From Clostridiales bacterium (lineage in GTDB: Bacteria; Bacillota; Clostridia; Oscillospirales; Acutalibacteraceae), in assembly GCA_022799115.1 (NCBI GenBank), contig JAAWNT010000008.1:33963-97962 (forward strand): a DNA stretch of 64,000 nt. Reading direction: 5' to 3'. A program made the translations under genes and the position numbers. The notes beneath the pieces were generated by a model. It saw only the letters and a list, made by a program, of their open reading frames with translations. It was not told where the DNA came from and made no database searches. Of this stretch, positions 20,188 to 29,281 are shown in pieces. The first letter of the stretch is position 1. Every line of letters starts with the position of its first letter.

Positions 20188-21420
20188 ATGAATAAAAAAT
20201 TTAAATTAACTTTAACAGTTATGACAGTATTAAGCATTTTATTGTGTAGCTGTTCATCTCAAAGTCAGCAAGATTTAGGAGATGAATATGTCTCTGGTCA
20301 AGATATGCAGTATATGAACATGGAGCTGTCAACGCTCACTCTAAATACGGCAGAAAGTTCCGATGGCTTCTATTTTATGGAAGAAAATTTTATTTTTTAT
20401 ACCGACAAGTCTAGTATGCAAACCGTTCCGTTATGTAATAAGCCTGATTGCTTGCATAATTTAGAAACGGATCCTAAGAAAGTTTGGAAATGTAATGCTT
20501 ATTTACCAATTGGCCTTAACGATACGATTTCCTTTTGGAATAATCATTTATACGTTATTGTTGCTTTGGATCAAAGCGGAAAAGAAATAAAAAATGGAGC
20601 CTTGATGAAAATTTCACTGGATGGTACGAACCGTGAATATGTTTGCAACTTTGATTTGTATCCGACGTTTGGGGTAGTCCACAGAGGTAAATTCTACTAT
20701 ATCTATTCAAACTTTGATGAAAGCTTAGAATCCGATTGTCAGATTAAATCTATTGATCTCACTCAGAAAAATACATCAGAAAAAACATTATTTCAGGGGA
20801 AACAAAAAAATGGATCCATACAAAGATTTTTCTGTTATGCAAATTATTTATATTTTAGCGTCTCCTATACAAAAGATGGTCAAAGTGCGTGGGAGAACCG
20901 TCGAATTGATATTCGTACCAACGAAGACATCATATTGGATAGCGATTTAATCGAAAAAAATCACAGTATGGATTTGGGAACCATAAATAATCAAAAGTTA
21001 TATTTTTATTATAGTAAGGACGGCTTACATAATGATTCTATATGGGAGATGGGGCTAAAGGGGGAAGAAAAAAAGAAATTTATGGACATGAATGAAAAAG
21101 TTCATATCTATGCAGACATGGATCATTTATATTTGTTTAAACCGTGGATGTTTGTTACAGCTCCAGAAGATAGGCTCCTACAAGTAATTGATAAAGACAG
21201 CGGAGAAAAGATTGCAGAGGTTGATCTTAGCGAGATAAAAGGAGAAGAAGTTCAACTTGCCGCAGGGGAAGGAGATTACTTGTTTTTAAGTTCGACCGTT
21301 AACTATGAGCAGTACTTCCGTTATGCGGTCAATAAAAAAGAACTGCTGGAAAAAGGCACCGCAAAACCAGTAGAGGTATCGTCGGTAGAAATGAAATACA
21401 CCCATGCGCAATATCAATAG
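20188..21420 (+). CDS. Lipoprotein with beta-propeller-like repeats
   Basis: 410 residues. N-terminal lipoprotein signal MNKKFKLTLTVMTVLSILLC with the lipobox Cys followed by SCSSQSQ. The body has repeated short strand patterns (HLYVIVALD, GKFYYIYSNF, YLYFSVSYT, KLYFYYSKDG, HLYLFKP) as in DUF5050-type propellers. Ribosome site AGGAGGACC. It lies between the secreted protein and an ABC-2 transporter, so it could act as an immunity or substrate-binding partner; this is inference from position only. Confidence 0.75.
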   Translation: MNKKFKLTLTVMTVLSILLCSCSSQSQQDLGDEYVSGQDMQYMNMELSTLTLNTAESSDGFYFMEENFIFYTDKSSMQTVPLCNKPDCLHNLETDPKKVWKCNAYLPIGLNDTISFWNNHLYVIVALDQSGKEIKNGALMKISLDGTNREYVCNFDLYPTFGVVHRGKFYYIYSNFDESLESDCQIKSIDLTQKNTSEKTLFQGKQKNGSIQRFFCYANYLYFSVSYTKDGQSAWENRRIDIRTNEDIILDSDLIEKNHSMDLGTINNQKLYFYYSKDGLHNDSIWEMGLKGEEKKKFMDMNEKVHIYADMDHLYLFKPWMFVTAPEDRLLQVIDKDSGEKIAEVDLSEIKGEEVQLAAGEGDYLFLSSTVNYEQYFRYAVNKKELLEKGTAKPVEVSSVEMKYTHAQYQ

Positions 21421-21442
21421 AAAATAGAAAGCACAATTCTTA

Positions 21443-21471
21443 TTTTCATTCCTCCTGATTTGCGTTATAAT
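21443..21471 (+). promoter_or_regulatory. Promoter TTTTCA-17-TATAAT before the second ABC transporter
   Basis: Perfect -10 at 21466-21471; weak -35 at 17 bases. It suggests the transporter genes can be expressed apart from the lipoprotein. Confidence 0.5.
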
Positions 21472-21534
21472 ATTAATTACAAAAAGTTATAATCAATTCG
21501 TATTCCGATTCCATCTTCAAGGAGGAACTCCACT

Positions 21535-22425
21535 ATGCAGCTTGCTATTAACGACGTGAGCAAAACCTATCGAAAGGGAAAGGTTCAGGCGTTGTCCCAT
21601 TTCAGCGCGCAACTGACCCCAGGGGTATACGGATTTCTGGGACCTAATGGGGCGGGAAAGTCCACTCTAATGAACATTATCACCTGCAATTTGCGAGCCA
21701 GCTCCGGGAATGTCCGCTACAATGGAACCGACATCTATAAGCTGGGCAGGGACTATCTTCGTATCCTCGGTTATATGCCTCAACAGCAGGGACTCTATGA
21801 GGATTTTACCGCCCAGCAATTCCTATGGTATATGGCTGCCCTCAAGGGAATCCCGACAAAACAGGCCAAACAAAAGATTGAAGAGCTTCTGGAGCTTGTG
21901 AATCTGCGGGATAAGGCGGGGCAAAAATTGGGCGGATTTTCCGGTGGAATGAAGCAAAGAGTCCTAATCGCCCAAGGACTGCTCAATGATCCTGAGGTGC
22001 TGATCCTGGACGAACCAACGGCGGGACTGGATCCCAAAGAGCGGGTACATATCCGTAATTTCATCAGCGAGATCGCTCTGGATAAGATTGTATTGCTGGC
22101 GACCCACGTGGTATCCGACATTGAGTGCATCGCCAAGCAATTGATTTTGATCAAAAAGGGAACCCTGCTGATGATGGATTCTCCCGATAAGGTGCTGGAG
22201 CAAATGAATGGAAAGGTGCACCTTGTTCATGTGCCGCCGGAGAAGGTCAAACCACTGAGCAGCCGGTATTTGGTGAGCAACCTGATTGGAGAACCTGATG
22301 GTCGGGTAGCCATGCGTATAGTGGGAGAATATCCGGAAGAAGCTTCCGCTGAAGAGATTCCTCCTGTATTGGAGGACGTTTATCTCTCTTTATTTGAAGA
22401 GGAGAAGGCGGTGGCACAGATATGA
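21535..22425 (+). CDS. ABC transporter ATP-binding protein
   Basis: 296 residues with Walker A FLGPNGAGKSTL (about 34-45), Q-loop MPQQQGLYEDF, signature GGFSGGMKQRV, Walker B EVLILDEPTAGLDP and H-loop ATHVVSDIE. The C-terminal 80 residues differ from the NatA type. Start has AAGGAGGAACT. The partner permease starts 4 bases inside its end. Homologues move peptides, lantibiotics or antibiotics; the substrate here is unknown. Confidence 0.92.
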   Translation: MQLAINDVSKTYRKGKVQALSHFSAQLTPGVYGFLGPNGAGKSTLMNIITCNLRASSGNVRYNGTDIYKLGRDYLRILGYMPQQQGLYEDFTAQQFLWYMAALKGIPTKQAKQKIEELLELVNLRDKAGQKLGGFSGGMKQRVLIAQGLLNDPEVLILDEPTAGLDPKERVHIRNFISEIALDKIVLLATHVVSDIECIAKQLILIKKGTLLMMDSPDKVLEQMNGKVHLVHVPPEKVKPLSSRYLVSNLIGEPDGRVAMRIVGEYPEEASAEEIPPVLEDVYLSLFEEEKAVAQI

Positions 22426-24803
22426 GCCGGATCATCAACGCGGAATTTCGAAAAGTATTCTGTAAAAAGTTGGTTTGGATCGTGTTGGCGGCAGTCTTTG
22501 TAGCCAATGGAGTGTTGTTTGTCTTTCAACAGTATCAGGAGAGAAGCTACGAGCTGGCGTATTGGGACGATCTTTTGTCAGCGGAACAGCAATATCAGTC
22601 CATGCCGTTTTCGGAGGCTTACGCCCGGCTTAAACAGCAGAACGAGGACTACACCACCATTACCTCCTATCGTATGTTATCCCTGGACGAAGGGGTATCG
22701 TTGTCAGATCAGCTCCAAGAGGAGTATCGTCAGGCGATGGAACGGATGAAAGGGGATCCCTCTCTGGAAGACGAACAGCAATTCTCTCGCAAAAGCTTTG
22801 TAGTCAGCGCTTTATACCGGCAGGCAGAATATATGGCGGGATACCCGGCATACATAGACGGCATGGAAGAACGTGCACGGCAGATGCAATCCGTTTCCAT
22901 TTTTCAGAAGCCCAACAGCTTTTCTTATCGGAACACGGTAAAGACCCCTCAGGATTTTGAACACTTAAAGGGGATTCCTTTGTCATTCGGCAACAGCAAC
23001 GGTTTTCAGGCCTTGCACCAGTTTGCTGTCACCGATTTGTTTGTATTGGCTTTTGCCTTTTTGCTTTGCATTTACCTGTTTTTGCAGGAAAAAGAGAACG
23101 GCTTGCTCTCTATGGTTAAGGCTACCCCGGGAGGCGGCGCGCGAACCATGGCGGCCAAATTGATTGTGCTGGTCTCCTGTACAATATTGACGGCAAGCTT
23201 GGTATATGGGGGAAATCTTGCGCTCAGCGGATGGATTTATGGCTTTGGCGATCTATCCCGGACCGTTCAATCGATGAGTTTATTCCGGGATTGCAATATT
23301 CTTTTGACCGCAGGACAGTGGTTATTACTGTTTTGGGGAAGCAAAGTAGCGGCTGTTTTGCTGTGCGTATTGATGTTTTCGCTGGTATTTACCTTGTTTG
23401 AAAACAATAAGGGAATCTATTTGGTTCTTTTGTTATTACTGGCGGTAAGCTGGGCTTGCTGGAGCTGGATTATGCCGTTATCCGCGCTAAACTTTTTTAA
23501 ATACGTCAACCTGTTCTCCTTTTTGGATCCGTTTTCTCTGTTCTGCCAGTACACCAATATCAACTTGTTCGAGTATCCTGTTAGCTTAGTGCCTGTCTGC
23601 CTGTTGAGTGCAGGTATGATTGCAGTACTTCTGGTTTTAGCGATGCTGTTGTTCTTTGTACGTCGAAAAGGGACTGGAATTACCATCCCCACATTTTGGA
23701 GGAGATCCCAAAGAAAAAAGATACGCGGCACCGCCCGGCTTTGGTTGGCAGAGGGCAGAAAACTTTTGGTAACCGAGAAAGTGTGGATTTTGCTGGCGCT
23801 TGCCTTGTTGGTGGCTTGGTTGCAGGTTGATACCACGCCTCTTAAAATGAATTATGAGGACGCTGTTTACAAACAATATGCAATCAGCTATGCAGGCGCC
23901 TTGACCGAACAGTCCGATTTGGCGATTGCTCAAGAAGAGAAAAAATTTGCTGGCATTTCAAATCAAATCCAGGAATTAGAAGAAAAGTACAGCAATGGCC
24001 AAATTACATTAGAGGAAAAAGAGAAAGAGATCTATAAACTAACACAATTTTCTGAGAAGGAAAAAGGATTTCAACGTTTCTTATCTCAGTATCGCATGTT
24101 ACAGCAAAAGAAGGAACAAGGCTATCGGGTTGCTGTGATTGACCAACTCTCCTCAGATCAACTGTTTGACCAGCCGCAAAGGGATTTGCTTCAGGCAATG
24201 CTTTACTGTGTGTTTCTGATTTTAGCCTTGTGTAATCTTTTCCCCATTGATATGAAAAAGCGTCTGGATGGTCTGATTCATGCTACCAATCGGGGAGGCT
24301 ATCCGCTATTGCGGGTTCGTCACTGTTATTCATGGATACTGGCTGTTTTATTTGCCCTAATCCTATACTTGCCAATAGCGGTGAATTTCCAAGCGAAATA
24401 TGAAATCTCCGATTGGTCTGCTGCCATTCAGAGCATCAAACAATTTCAAAATATCACGATGTTCATTAGTATCCGGGGATTTGTGCTAATGGGAGGATTC
24501 GTGTTTCTATTCGGAGTTTTTTCCATTTCGCTCTTGGTTTTATTCCTCTCTCAGTTATGCAGAAAACAGGCAATTTGTGTGATTTTAAGCACCTTAGTGC
24601 TATTTTGTCCGCTGTTGCTGCCTTCCATAGGCATTTCAACGGTTAATTTATTCTGCTTTAATAATGTGTTTTATTTTTATACATCAGCCGTATGGTCGGG
24701 AATGGGGGCGCAAATTTTTTATTTAATTGCAATGGCGGCCCTCTCAATGGCTCTATGGCTAGCGAATCGCGCTTGGTTTGTGCTACGGAGGTCCGATTGG
24801 TAA
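22422..24803 (+). CDS. Large ABC-2 type membrane protein
   Basis: 793 residues, about twice a simple ABC-2 permease. It holds two permease-like halves: each starts with a short cytoplasmic stretch and a helix (residues about 10-30 and 475-495), an extracellular region, and a block of five or more hydrophobic segments (about 210-420 and 590-790). Overlaps the ATPase gene by ATGA. Such fused or duplicated permeases occur in bacteriocin- or lantibiotic-immunity exporters. Confidence 0.85.
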   Translation: MSRIINAEFRKVFCKKLVWIVLAAVFVANGVLFVFQQYQERSYELAYWDDLLSAEQQYQSMPFSEAYARLKQQNEDYTTITSYRMLSLDEGVSLSDQLQEEYRQAMERMKGDPSLEDEQQFSRKSFVVSALYRQAEYMAGYPAYIDGMEERARQMQSVSIFQKPNSFSYRNTVKTPQDFEHLKGIPLSFGNSNGFQALHQFAVTDLFVLAFAFLLCIYLFLQEKENGLLSMVKATPGGGARTMAAKLIVLVSCTILTASLVYGGNLALSGWIYGFGDLSRTVQSMSLFRDCNILLTAGQWLLLFWGSKVAAVLLCVLMFSLVFTLFENNKGIYLVLLLLLAVSWACWSWIMPLSALNFFKYVNLFSFLDPFSLFCQYTNINLFEYPVSLVPVCLLSAGMIAVLLVLAMLLFFVRRKGTGITIPTFWRRSQRKKIRGTARLWLAEGRKLLVTEKVWILLALALLVAWLQVDTTPLKMNYEDAVYKQYAISYAGALTEQSDLAIAQEEKKFAGISNQIQELEEKYSNGQITLEEKEKEIYKLTQFSEKEKGFQRFLSQYRMLQQKKEQGYRVAVIDQLSSDQLFDQPQRDLLQAMLYCVFLILALCNLFPIDMKKRLDGLIHATNRGGYPLLRVRHCYSWILAVLFALILYLPIAVNFQAKYEISDWSAAIQSIKQFQNITMFISIRGFVLMGGFVFLFGVFSISLLVLFLSQLCRKQAICVILSTLVLFCPLLLPSIGISTVNLFCFNNVFYFYTSAVWSGMGAQIFYLIAMAALSMALWLANRAWFVLRRSDW

Positions 24804-24905
24804 AAAACAGGTGGTCGGGATGGCTTTAACCTTCCGTTCTGCCCAAACGGTCAAAGTTTTAAAGAAGAGAATCCAATAAACCAGTAACAGTCAGGCGTTA
24901 AACAA

Positions 24906-24949
24906 TAAAAAACCGTCTATCCCATATGAAACGGGATAGACGGTTTTTG
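24906..24949. terminator. Bidirectional terminator
   Basis: 14-bp stem AAACCGTCTATCCC / GGGATAGACGGTTT with A and T tracts on both sides, between the convergent ABC-2 permease and aldolase genes. Confidence 0.92.
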
Positions 24950-24961
24950 TTCGTCGTTATT

Positions 24962-25825
24962 TTATGCCTGATTCACAGAACCAAACAGCTCCATTTTTTC
25001 CTTCACAGTTTCCTTGATGGCTTCAAAACCGGGAGCCAGCAGCTTGCGGGGATCAAAACCCTTGCCTTGGAGATCCTTGCCCTCTTCGATGTACTTGCGG
25101 GTAGCGGCGGCAAAGCTCAGTTGGCACTCGGTGTTTACGTTAATCTTGGATACGCCCAAGGTAATCGCTTTTTTAATCATATCTTCCGGGATACCGGTGC
25201 CGCCGTGGAGAACCAGGGGCATCTCGCCGGTGAGCTGCTGAACAGCGTCCAAAGTCTCAAAGCTCAGTCCAGCCCAGTTTTCCGGATATTTTCCATGGAT
25301 ATTGCCGATACCGGCGGCCAGCATGGTTACGCCCAGATCCGCAATCATTTTGCACTCCTCAGGATCGGCGCATTCGCCGGCGCCGACAACGCCGTCCTCT
25401 TCGCCGCCGATGGAGCCGACCTCGGCCTCCAGGGAAAGGCCCTTCTCATTGGTCAAAGCCACCAGAGCCTTGGTCTTCTCAATGTTTTCCTCAATGGGAT
25501 AGTGAGAGCCGTCGAACATAACCGAAGAGAATCCAGCCTCGATGCACTTCAGGCACCCTTCATAGCTGCCATGATCCAAATGAAGAGCTACCGGAACGGT
25601 GATGTTCAGTTCTTCCAGCATGCCGTTTACCATACCAACAACGGTTTTGTATCCCGTCATATATTTTCCAGCACCCTCAGAAACACCCAAAATTACCGGA
25701 GAGTTGAGTTCCTGAGCGGTCAGCAGAATTGCCTTGGTCCACTCCAGATTGTTGATGTTAAATTGTCCTACGGCATAATGGCCTTTCTTGGCTTTGGTCA
25801 GCATTTCTTTTGCAGATACTAGCAT
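24962..25825 (-). CDS. fba: Class II fructose-bisphosphate aldolase
   Basis: 287 residues from ATG 25825, chosen by GGGAGGAACG upstream and because family members begin MLVSAKEML. The enzyme splits fructose-1,6-bisphosphate in glycolysis, using zinc. Motifs: LHLDHGS (zinc His and catalytic Asp), EAEVGSIGGEEDG, GIGNIHGKYP, LHGGTGIP and KINVNTE. Tagatose-bisphosphate aldolase is close in sequence; the name is given for the class. Own promoter and terminator. Confidence 0.93.
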   Translation of the reverse strand: MLVSAKEMLTKAKKGHYAVGQFNINNLEWTKAILLTAQELNSPVILGVSEGAGKYMTGYKTVVGMVNGMLEELNITVPVALHLDHGSYEGCLKCIEAGFSSVMFDGSHYPIEENIEKTKALVALTNEKGLSLEAEVGSIGGEEDGVVGAGECADPEECKMIADLGVTMLAAGIGNIHGKYPENWAGLSFETLDAVQQLTGEMPLVLHGGTGIPEDMIKKAITLGVSKINVNTECQLSFAAATRKYIEEGKDLQGKGFDPRKLLAPGFEAIKETVKEKMELFGSVNQA

Positions 25826-25947
25826 ATTGAACGTTCCTCCCAATTTATCTGGCACATGAATTTTAAGCATACTTTTTACCTGTACCTCAGTAAAAAGCGC
25901 CCCACCACCCAATTTTGACGGTGCAGCAGCCTGTTTTATTGCTCTTA

Positions 25948-25976
25948 ATTATAACGTATCAACTGCTAAAAAGCAA
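25948..25976 (-). promoter_or_regulatory. Promoter of fba, TTGCTT-17-TATAAT
   Basis: -35 at 25971-25976 and a perfect -10 at 25948-25953 on the minus strand, with about 120 bases of leader. The remaining spacer to 26354 shows no gene. Confidence 0.7.
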
Positions 25977-26354
25977 GGGACTGTCCAAGAGAAAGGAATT
26001 CCCCGCTGTGAAAAAATGGTGGAGAAATAGACGGAATTGTTGGTGGTAATGAATGAGGAATCATCAATTGCAGGCATAGCGCGGAGAATTGGCAGACATT
26101 CCTTAGCGAAGAATTAGGAGTAAAGAGCAGAAAAACAGCATATTGATATAGAAAGCGGTAAATAAGGGAAGAGGCTTTTTGCGCGCCTATGTCCCGATAA
26201 AGGGAAATTTCTGTGTTCATAGTTTGTTTTGATATCCTTTCCATAACTTTCATTCACTCTTCAAGCAATTGTCACTTAAGGACTTTAGTATAAAGACATC
26301 GAAAGAAAACAGACAACCGTTCGCGGGAATGAATAAAACAATTAGGAGGAACCA

Positions 26355-27701
26355 ATGATGTTCGATAACAATAATCAAAATGATTTCAACCAAAGCGAGT
26401 ACCATTACACCAATCCGTATGTTTCCCCTCAGCCTCAGCAGCAATCTTATATCCCTCCGGTTATGGACAGCTCTCTGGTTCCTGTCCAGCCAAAGGTTCA
26501 AAAGCAAAGAACTAAGAGCTTTCTCACCCGGAAAGCGGCAGCGTTGCTGTTGGCCTTCTGTGTGGTGGCCTCCGCAGGTATGGGAGTAGGCGGCGGCATG
26601 CTTGCCTACCGGTTGAGCGGCAACAGCGGTTCTTCCGCCACGGATACCAATCCAGCGGGGCTGCAACAGATGTCCAGCAAAACTACTTCCGCTCAGCAAC
26701 TGACTGTTGAAGAAATTGCGGAAAAAGCCGCGGATTCGGTGGTGGAGATTACAACCGAAGGGGTATCTACCGACAATACGATGAGACAGGTGATTACCCA
26801 GGGAGCCGGCAGCGGCGTTATTATCAGTGAGGATGGTAAAATCGTCACTAATCATCACGTCATTGAAGGAGCTAGCAAAATTACAGTGACTCTGAGAAGC
26901 GGTGAAAGTTACAAGGCCACTTTAATCGGCGCCGATGCGGAAACCGACGTAGCCCTGATTCAAATCACTGCCACCGGCCTGACTGTGGCTGAATTGGGCG
27001 ACTCCGCTTCCCTGAGAGTGGGAGAAACTGCGGTTGCCATTGGAAATCCTTTGGGCCAGCTGGGAGGAACCGTGACCAATGGGATTATCAGCGCGCTGGA
27101 TCGCGAGATTACTCTGGAAAACCAAACCATGACGCTGTTACAGACAAACGCGGCGATTAACCCCGGAAACTCCGGCGGCGGGCTGTTTAACGGCCGGGGT
27201 CAGTTAATTGGAGTTGTGGTCGCCAAGTCTTCGGGTGAAAATGTGGAAGGTCTGGGATTTGCCATCCCCATCAATAAAGTAAAAACCGTGGTGGAACAGC
27301 TCTCAAGTTATGGCTATGTCAAGGGCAGAGTAGAACTGGGGGTTTCCCTGGTGGATATCACAACAGAGCAGCAAGCCATGATGTATCAGGTGTCTCAGTT
27401 GGGAGTTTATATCTGGCAGGTCACCGGAGGCAGCGCCGCACAAACGGCGGGTCTGCAACAGGGCGACTGTATCAAAGCTGTGGATGGAACGGAGGTTTCC
27501 ACCGCCGCCGAGGTGAAAGAGGTATTACAAAAACATGCAGTAGGCGACACCATTGTGATTCAAGTCGTTCGCAATGGGCAGATTGTTCCGATCAATGTTA
27601 CCTTAAAAGAATCCGTACCTTCCAATATACAAGGCAACAACAGCTCAGGAAGAGGCGATAACAGCGATCGTTACGGCGGATTCGACGGCTACGGGTTTTA
27701 A
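26355..27701 (+). CDS. HtrA/DegP-type serine protease with PDZ domain
   Basis: 448 residues. About 60 cytoplasmic residues rich in Asn/Gln/Pro, one membrane anchor (about 61-85), a linker, then a trypsin-like domain with catalytic His168 (TNHHVIEG), Asp198 (ETDVALI) and Ser273 (NPGNSGGG). A single PDZ domain spans about 330-420, and the tail is Gly/Ser/Asn-rich. It degrades misfolded exported proteins outside the membrane. Ribosome site TTAGGAGGAACC. A second ATG follows the first, so either may serve. Confidence 0.95.
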   Translation: MMFDNNNQNDFNQSEYHYTNPYVSPQPQQQSYIPPVMDSSLVPVQPKVQKQRTKSFLTRKAAALLLAFCVVASAGMGVGGGMLAYRLSGNSGSSATDTNPAGLQQMSSKTTSAQQLTVEEIAEKAADSVVEITTEGVSTDNTMRQVITQGAGSGVIISEDGKIVTNHHVIEGASKITVTLRSGESYKATLIGADAETDVALIQITATGLTVAELGDSASLRVGETAVAIGNPLGQLGGTVTNGIISALDREITLENQTMTLLQTNAAINPGNSGGGLFNGRGQLIGVVVAKSSGENVEGLGFAIPINKVKTVVEQLSSYGYVKGRVELGVSLVDITTEQQAMMYQVSQLGVYIWQVTGGSAAQTAGLQQGDCIKAVDGTEVSTAAEVKEVLQKHAVGDTIVIQVVRNGQIVPINVTLKESVPSNIQGNNSSGRGDNSDRYGGFDGYGF

Positions 27702-27830
27702 TTCACCCTGTTTGTAGGCGGGACGTTAAAACTGCCGTAAGCGTCCTTGCTTTACAATAGATTTTCATTCCTTTCTTTTTGATTCGTGTTTTTATCTGCC
27801 AATGGATAAAAACAACCTCCTTTTCAGAGA

Positions 27831-27863
27831 AAAGCCGCACGATTGGGTCCGTGCGGCTTTTTC
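27831..27863 (+). terminator. Terminator downstream of htrA
   Basis: AAAGCCGCACG / CGTGCGGCTTT with an 8-base loop and a TTTTTC tail, about 130 bases past the stop. Confidence 0.85.
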
Positions 27864-28128
27864 TTTGCCTTCTGGATGTATCCTTTTAGGGCGTCAAAAA
27901 CATGTGCGCAGAAGACAAATCATTTTCCATAGTGCGGCATATGGCCATTGTCCAGGCATCCTCATATCCCACAATCAGAAGTGTAAATCAACGTTTTATC
28001 GTTTTTGATATGACATGTGGTTATTGCACGGCATTGTTCACAGCGGTGGGACACATAGCATAAAGGGCTGGAATTTCTGATGCAAATGCAAATGTTTCTG
28101 GAATAAAACGTTAAATCAGTGCAACAAT

Positions 28129-28190
28129 AAAATCAGTCACAGTAAAAAAAGCGGATTCTTTTGTTTGCTGTTTTTACCGTGACTGATTTT
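28129..28190. repeat. Inverted repeat with 20-base arms
   Basis: Left arm 28129-28148 (AAAATCAGTCACAGTAAAAA) and right arm 28171-28190 (TTTTTACCGTGACTGATTTT) differ at one position. The centre is 22 bases. It ends 30 bases before the DUF1540 start. It could be a long operator, an mRNA hairpin, or a small transposon remnant; no matching copy is seen in the window. Confidence 0.6.
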
Positions 28191-28219
28191 ACCCAAATAT
28201 AAAGTAGGAGTGATCGCAA

Positions 28220-28396
28220 ATGAATCAGAGCCAAGCAAACCAGAGCATTAAATGCATCGTGAAACAGTGTCAAAACCACTGTGATAACCAGGACTATTGC
28301 TCTTTGGATTGTATCACGGTTGGAACCCATGAAACCAATCCCACCATGTGCCAGTGCACAGACTGTGAGTCTTTTGTTCCGAAGCAAAACGGTTAA
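28220..28396 (+). CDS. DUF1540 protein, 58 aa
   Basis: Starts MNQSQANQSIKCIVKQCQNH and continues with YCSLDCITVGTHE and CQCTDCESF. The order C-x4-C-x3-H ... YC-L--I-VG---E ... TDC-SF is the DUF1540 pattern, likely metal-binding. The spacing around the central Cys shows one extra Cys. AGTAGGAGTG lies upstream. Small proteins of this family are common in spore-forming Clostridia; function unknown. Too short for many ORF scans. Confidence 0.85.
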   Translation: MNQSQANQSIKCIVKQCQNHCDNQDYCSLDCITVGTHETNPTMCQCTDCESFVPKQNG

Positions 28397-28409
28397 TAAT
28401 GAGTTCATG

Positions 28410-28442
28410 CGCCGGACGCCAATAGGTGTTCGGCGTTTTTTT
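28410..28442 (+). terminator. Terminator of the DUF1540 gene
   Basis: 11-bp stem CGCCGGACGCC / GGTGTTCGGCG (two G-T pairs), AATA loop, then seven T. Confidence 0.9.
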
Positions 28443-28515
28443 GCGGCCTTACGGCGGAAATCCGCCTCAATGGCAAAACTGCTATCCTTCACTCGGATCG
28501 AATGAAGGGTTTTCA

Positions 28516-28544
28516 TTGCCAGAAGCACCGGGGAATGATATAAT
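28516..28544 (+). promoter_or_regulatory. Promoter TTGCCA-17-(TGA)TATAAT
   Basis: 5/6 -35, perfect extended -10, exact 17-base spacing. It starts a transcript that would run about 240 bases before the alkyltransferase gene. Confidence 0.8.
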
Positions 28545-28691
28545 GGGCATGCAAATTAAGACAAAATTTGTTGTCTGATGGATTGCCGCGCGTAAACATG
28601 GGAAAATGGATACTAAGCAATTGCTGCCGCCGCAATCCCATCGTTTCCGGATGGGGATCAGCAAACAAAAGGCGTGAAGACGGAGGAGCAA

Positions 28692-28832
28692 ATGAACTGC
28701 CCGTGCCACTGCGGATGCCGGTACATGCGAAGATACTGCGTCGGCGGGTCGGGATCGGAGAAAGAAACGCCGCAGTGGAAGGGGAAATCATATGGAGCCG
28801 TTTCATACCCGGGTATATCGAGTGGTGAGTGA
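28692..28832 (+). CDS. Possible small Cys-rich protein overlapping the alkyltransferase start
   Basis: 46 codons from ATG 28692 with GGAGGAG at ideal spacing. The N-terminus MNCPCHCGCRYMRRYC has five Cys in sixteen residues; the rest is ordinary. It overlaps the next gene by 41 bases in another frame. It could be a real metal-binding peptide or a leader peptide; it could also be chance. Confidence 0.35.
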   Translation: MNCPCHCGCRYMRRYCVGGSGSEKETPQWKGKSYGAVSYPGISSGE

Positions 28833-29097
28833 GATTCCTCGGGGACGGGTGTCCACCTATGGGCAAGTGGCATTTTTTGCAGGCAGTCCCGGAGCGGCCC
28901 GAGCGGTGGGCTGGGTGCTGCGCCGCTGTCCGTTTCCGGAGATTCCCTGTCACCGGGTAATCAACGCGCAAGGCGCCTTGGCTGCTGACGAGATTTTCGG
29001 AGGGGAAGGCGTTCAACGCAACAAACTTTTGGAGGAAGGAATACTTTTTCTCAAGGATGGGCGGGTGGATTTATCCCAATGCCGGTGGTCGCCATAA
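28792..29097 (+). CDS. Short methylated-DNA-protein cysteine methyltransferase family protein
   Basis: 101 residues, covering only the C-terminal DNA-binding domain of the MGMT family. It has GRVSTYGQVA, the helix-turn-helix GAARAVGWVLRRC with the Arg finger, and IPCHRVI with the acceptor Cys retained. Alkyltransferase-like (ATL) proteins of similar size usually have Trp at that place, so repair activity is possible. Starts after GAAGGGGAAA. Confidence 0.9.
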   Translation: MEPFHTRVYRVVSEIPRGRVSTYGQVAFFAGSPGAARAVGWVLRRCPFPEIPCHRVINAQGALAADEIFGGEGVQRNKLLEEGILFLKDGRVDLSQCRWSP

Positions 29098-29221
29098 GGC
29101 CGTCAATTAAGTGGAATGTTTTTGATAAGATAAGGATCGTCTTACATAAATCAAGACAGAAAAAAAACAGCAGGAGCAAAACAGGACCGGTTCCGCGGCT
29201 GCTTGGCGCGGGGCGGTAAAG

Positions 29222-29254
29222 CCCGGCGGCTGCGAATGGGATCAGTCCGCCGGG
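29222..29254 (+). other. GC-rich hairpin in the azlC leader
   Basis: CCCGGCGG / CCGCCGGG with a 17-base loop, followed by ATTGCTCTGTTT, 28 bases before azlC. The T run is poor. A terminator of the upstream gene or a leader control element are both possible. The rest of 29098-29281 shows nothing. Confidence 0.4.
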
Positions 29255-29281
29255 ATTGCTCTGTTTGATGGAGGGATTTTA

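Noticed and set aside
25966..26253. 95-codon minus-strand frame in the fba-htrA spacer
   Set aside because: No ribosome site, no recognisable motif, and it crosses the fba promoter region.
29098..29281. T-box or amino-acid riboswitch in the azlC leader
   Set aside because: No T-box consensus (GGTGGTACCGCG-like) or complete antiterminator could be found; only one GC-rich hairpin is clear.
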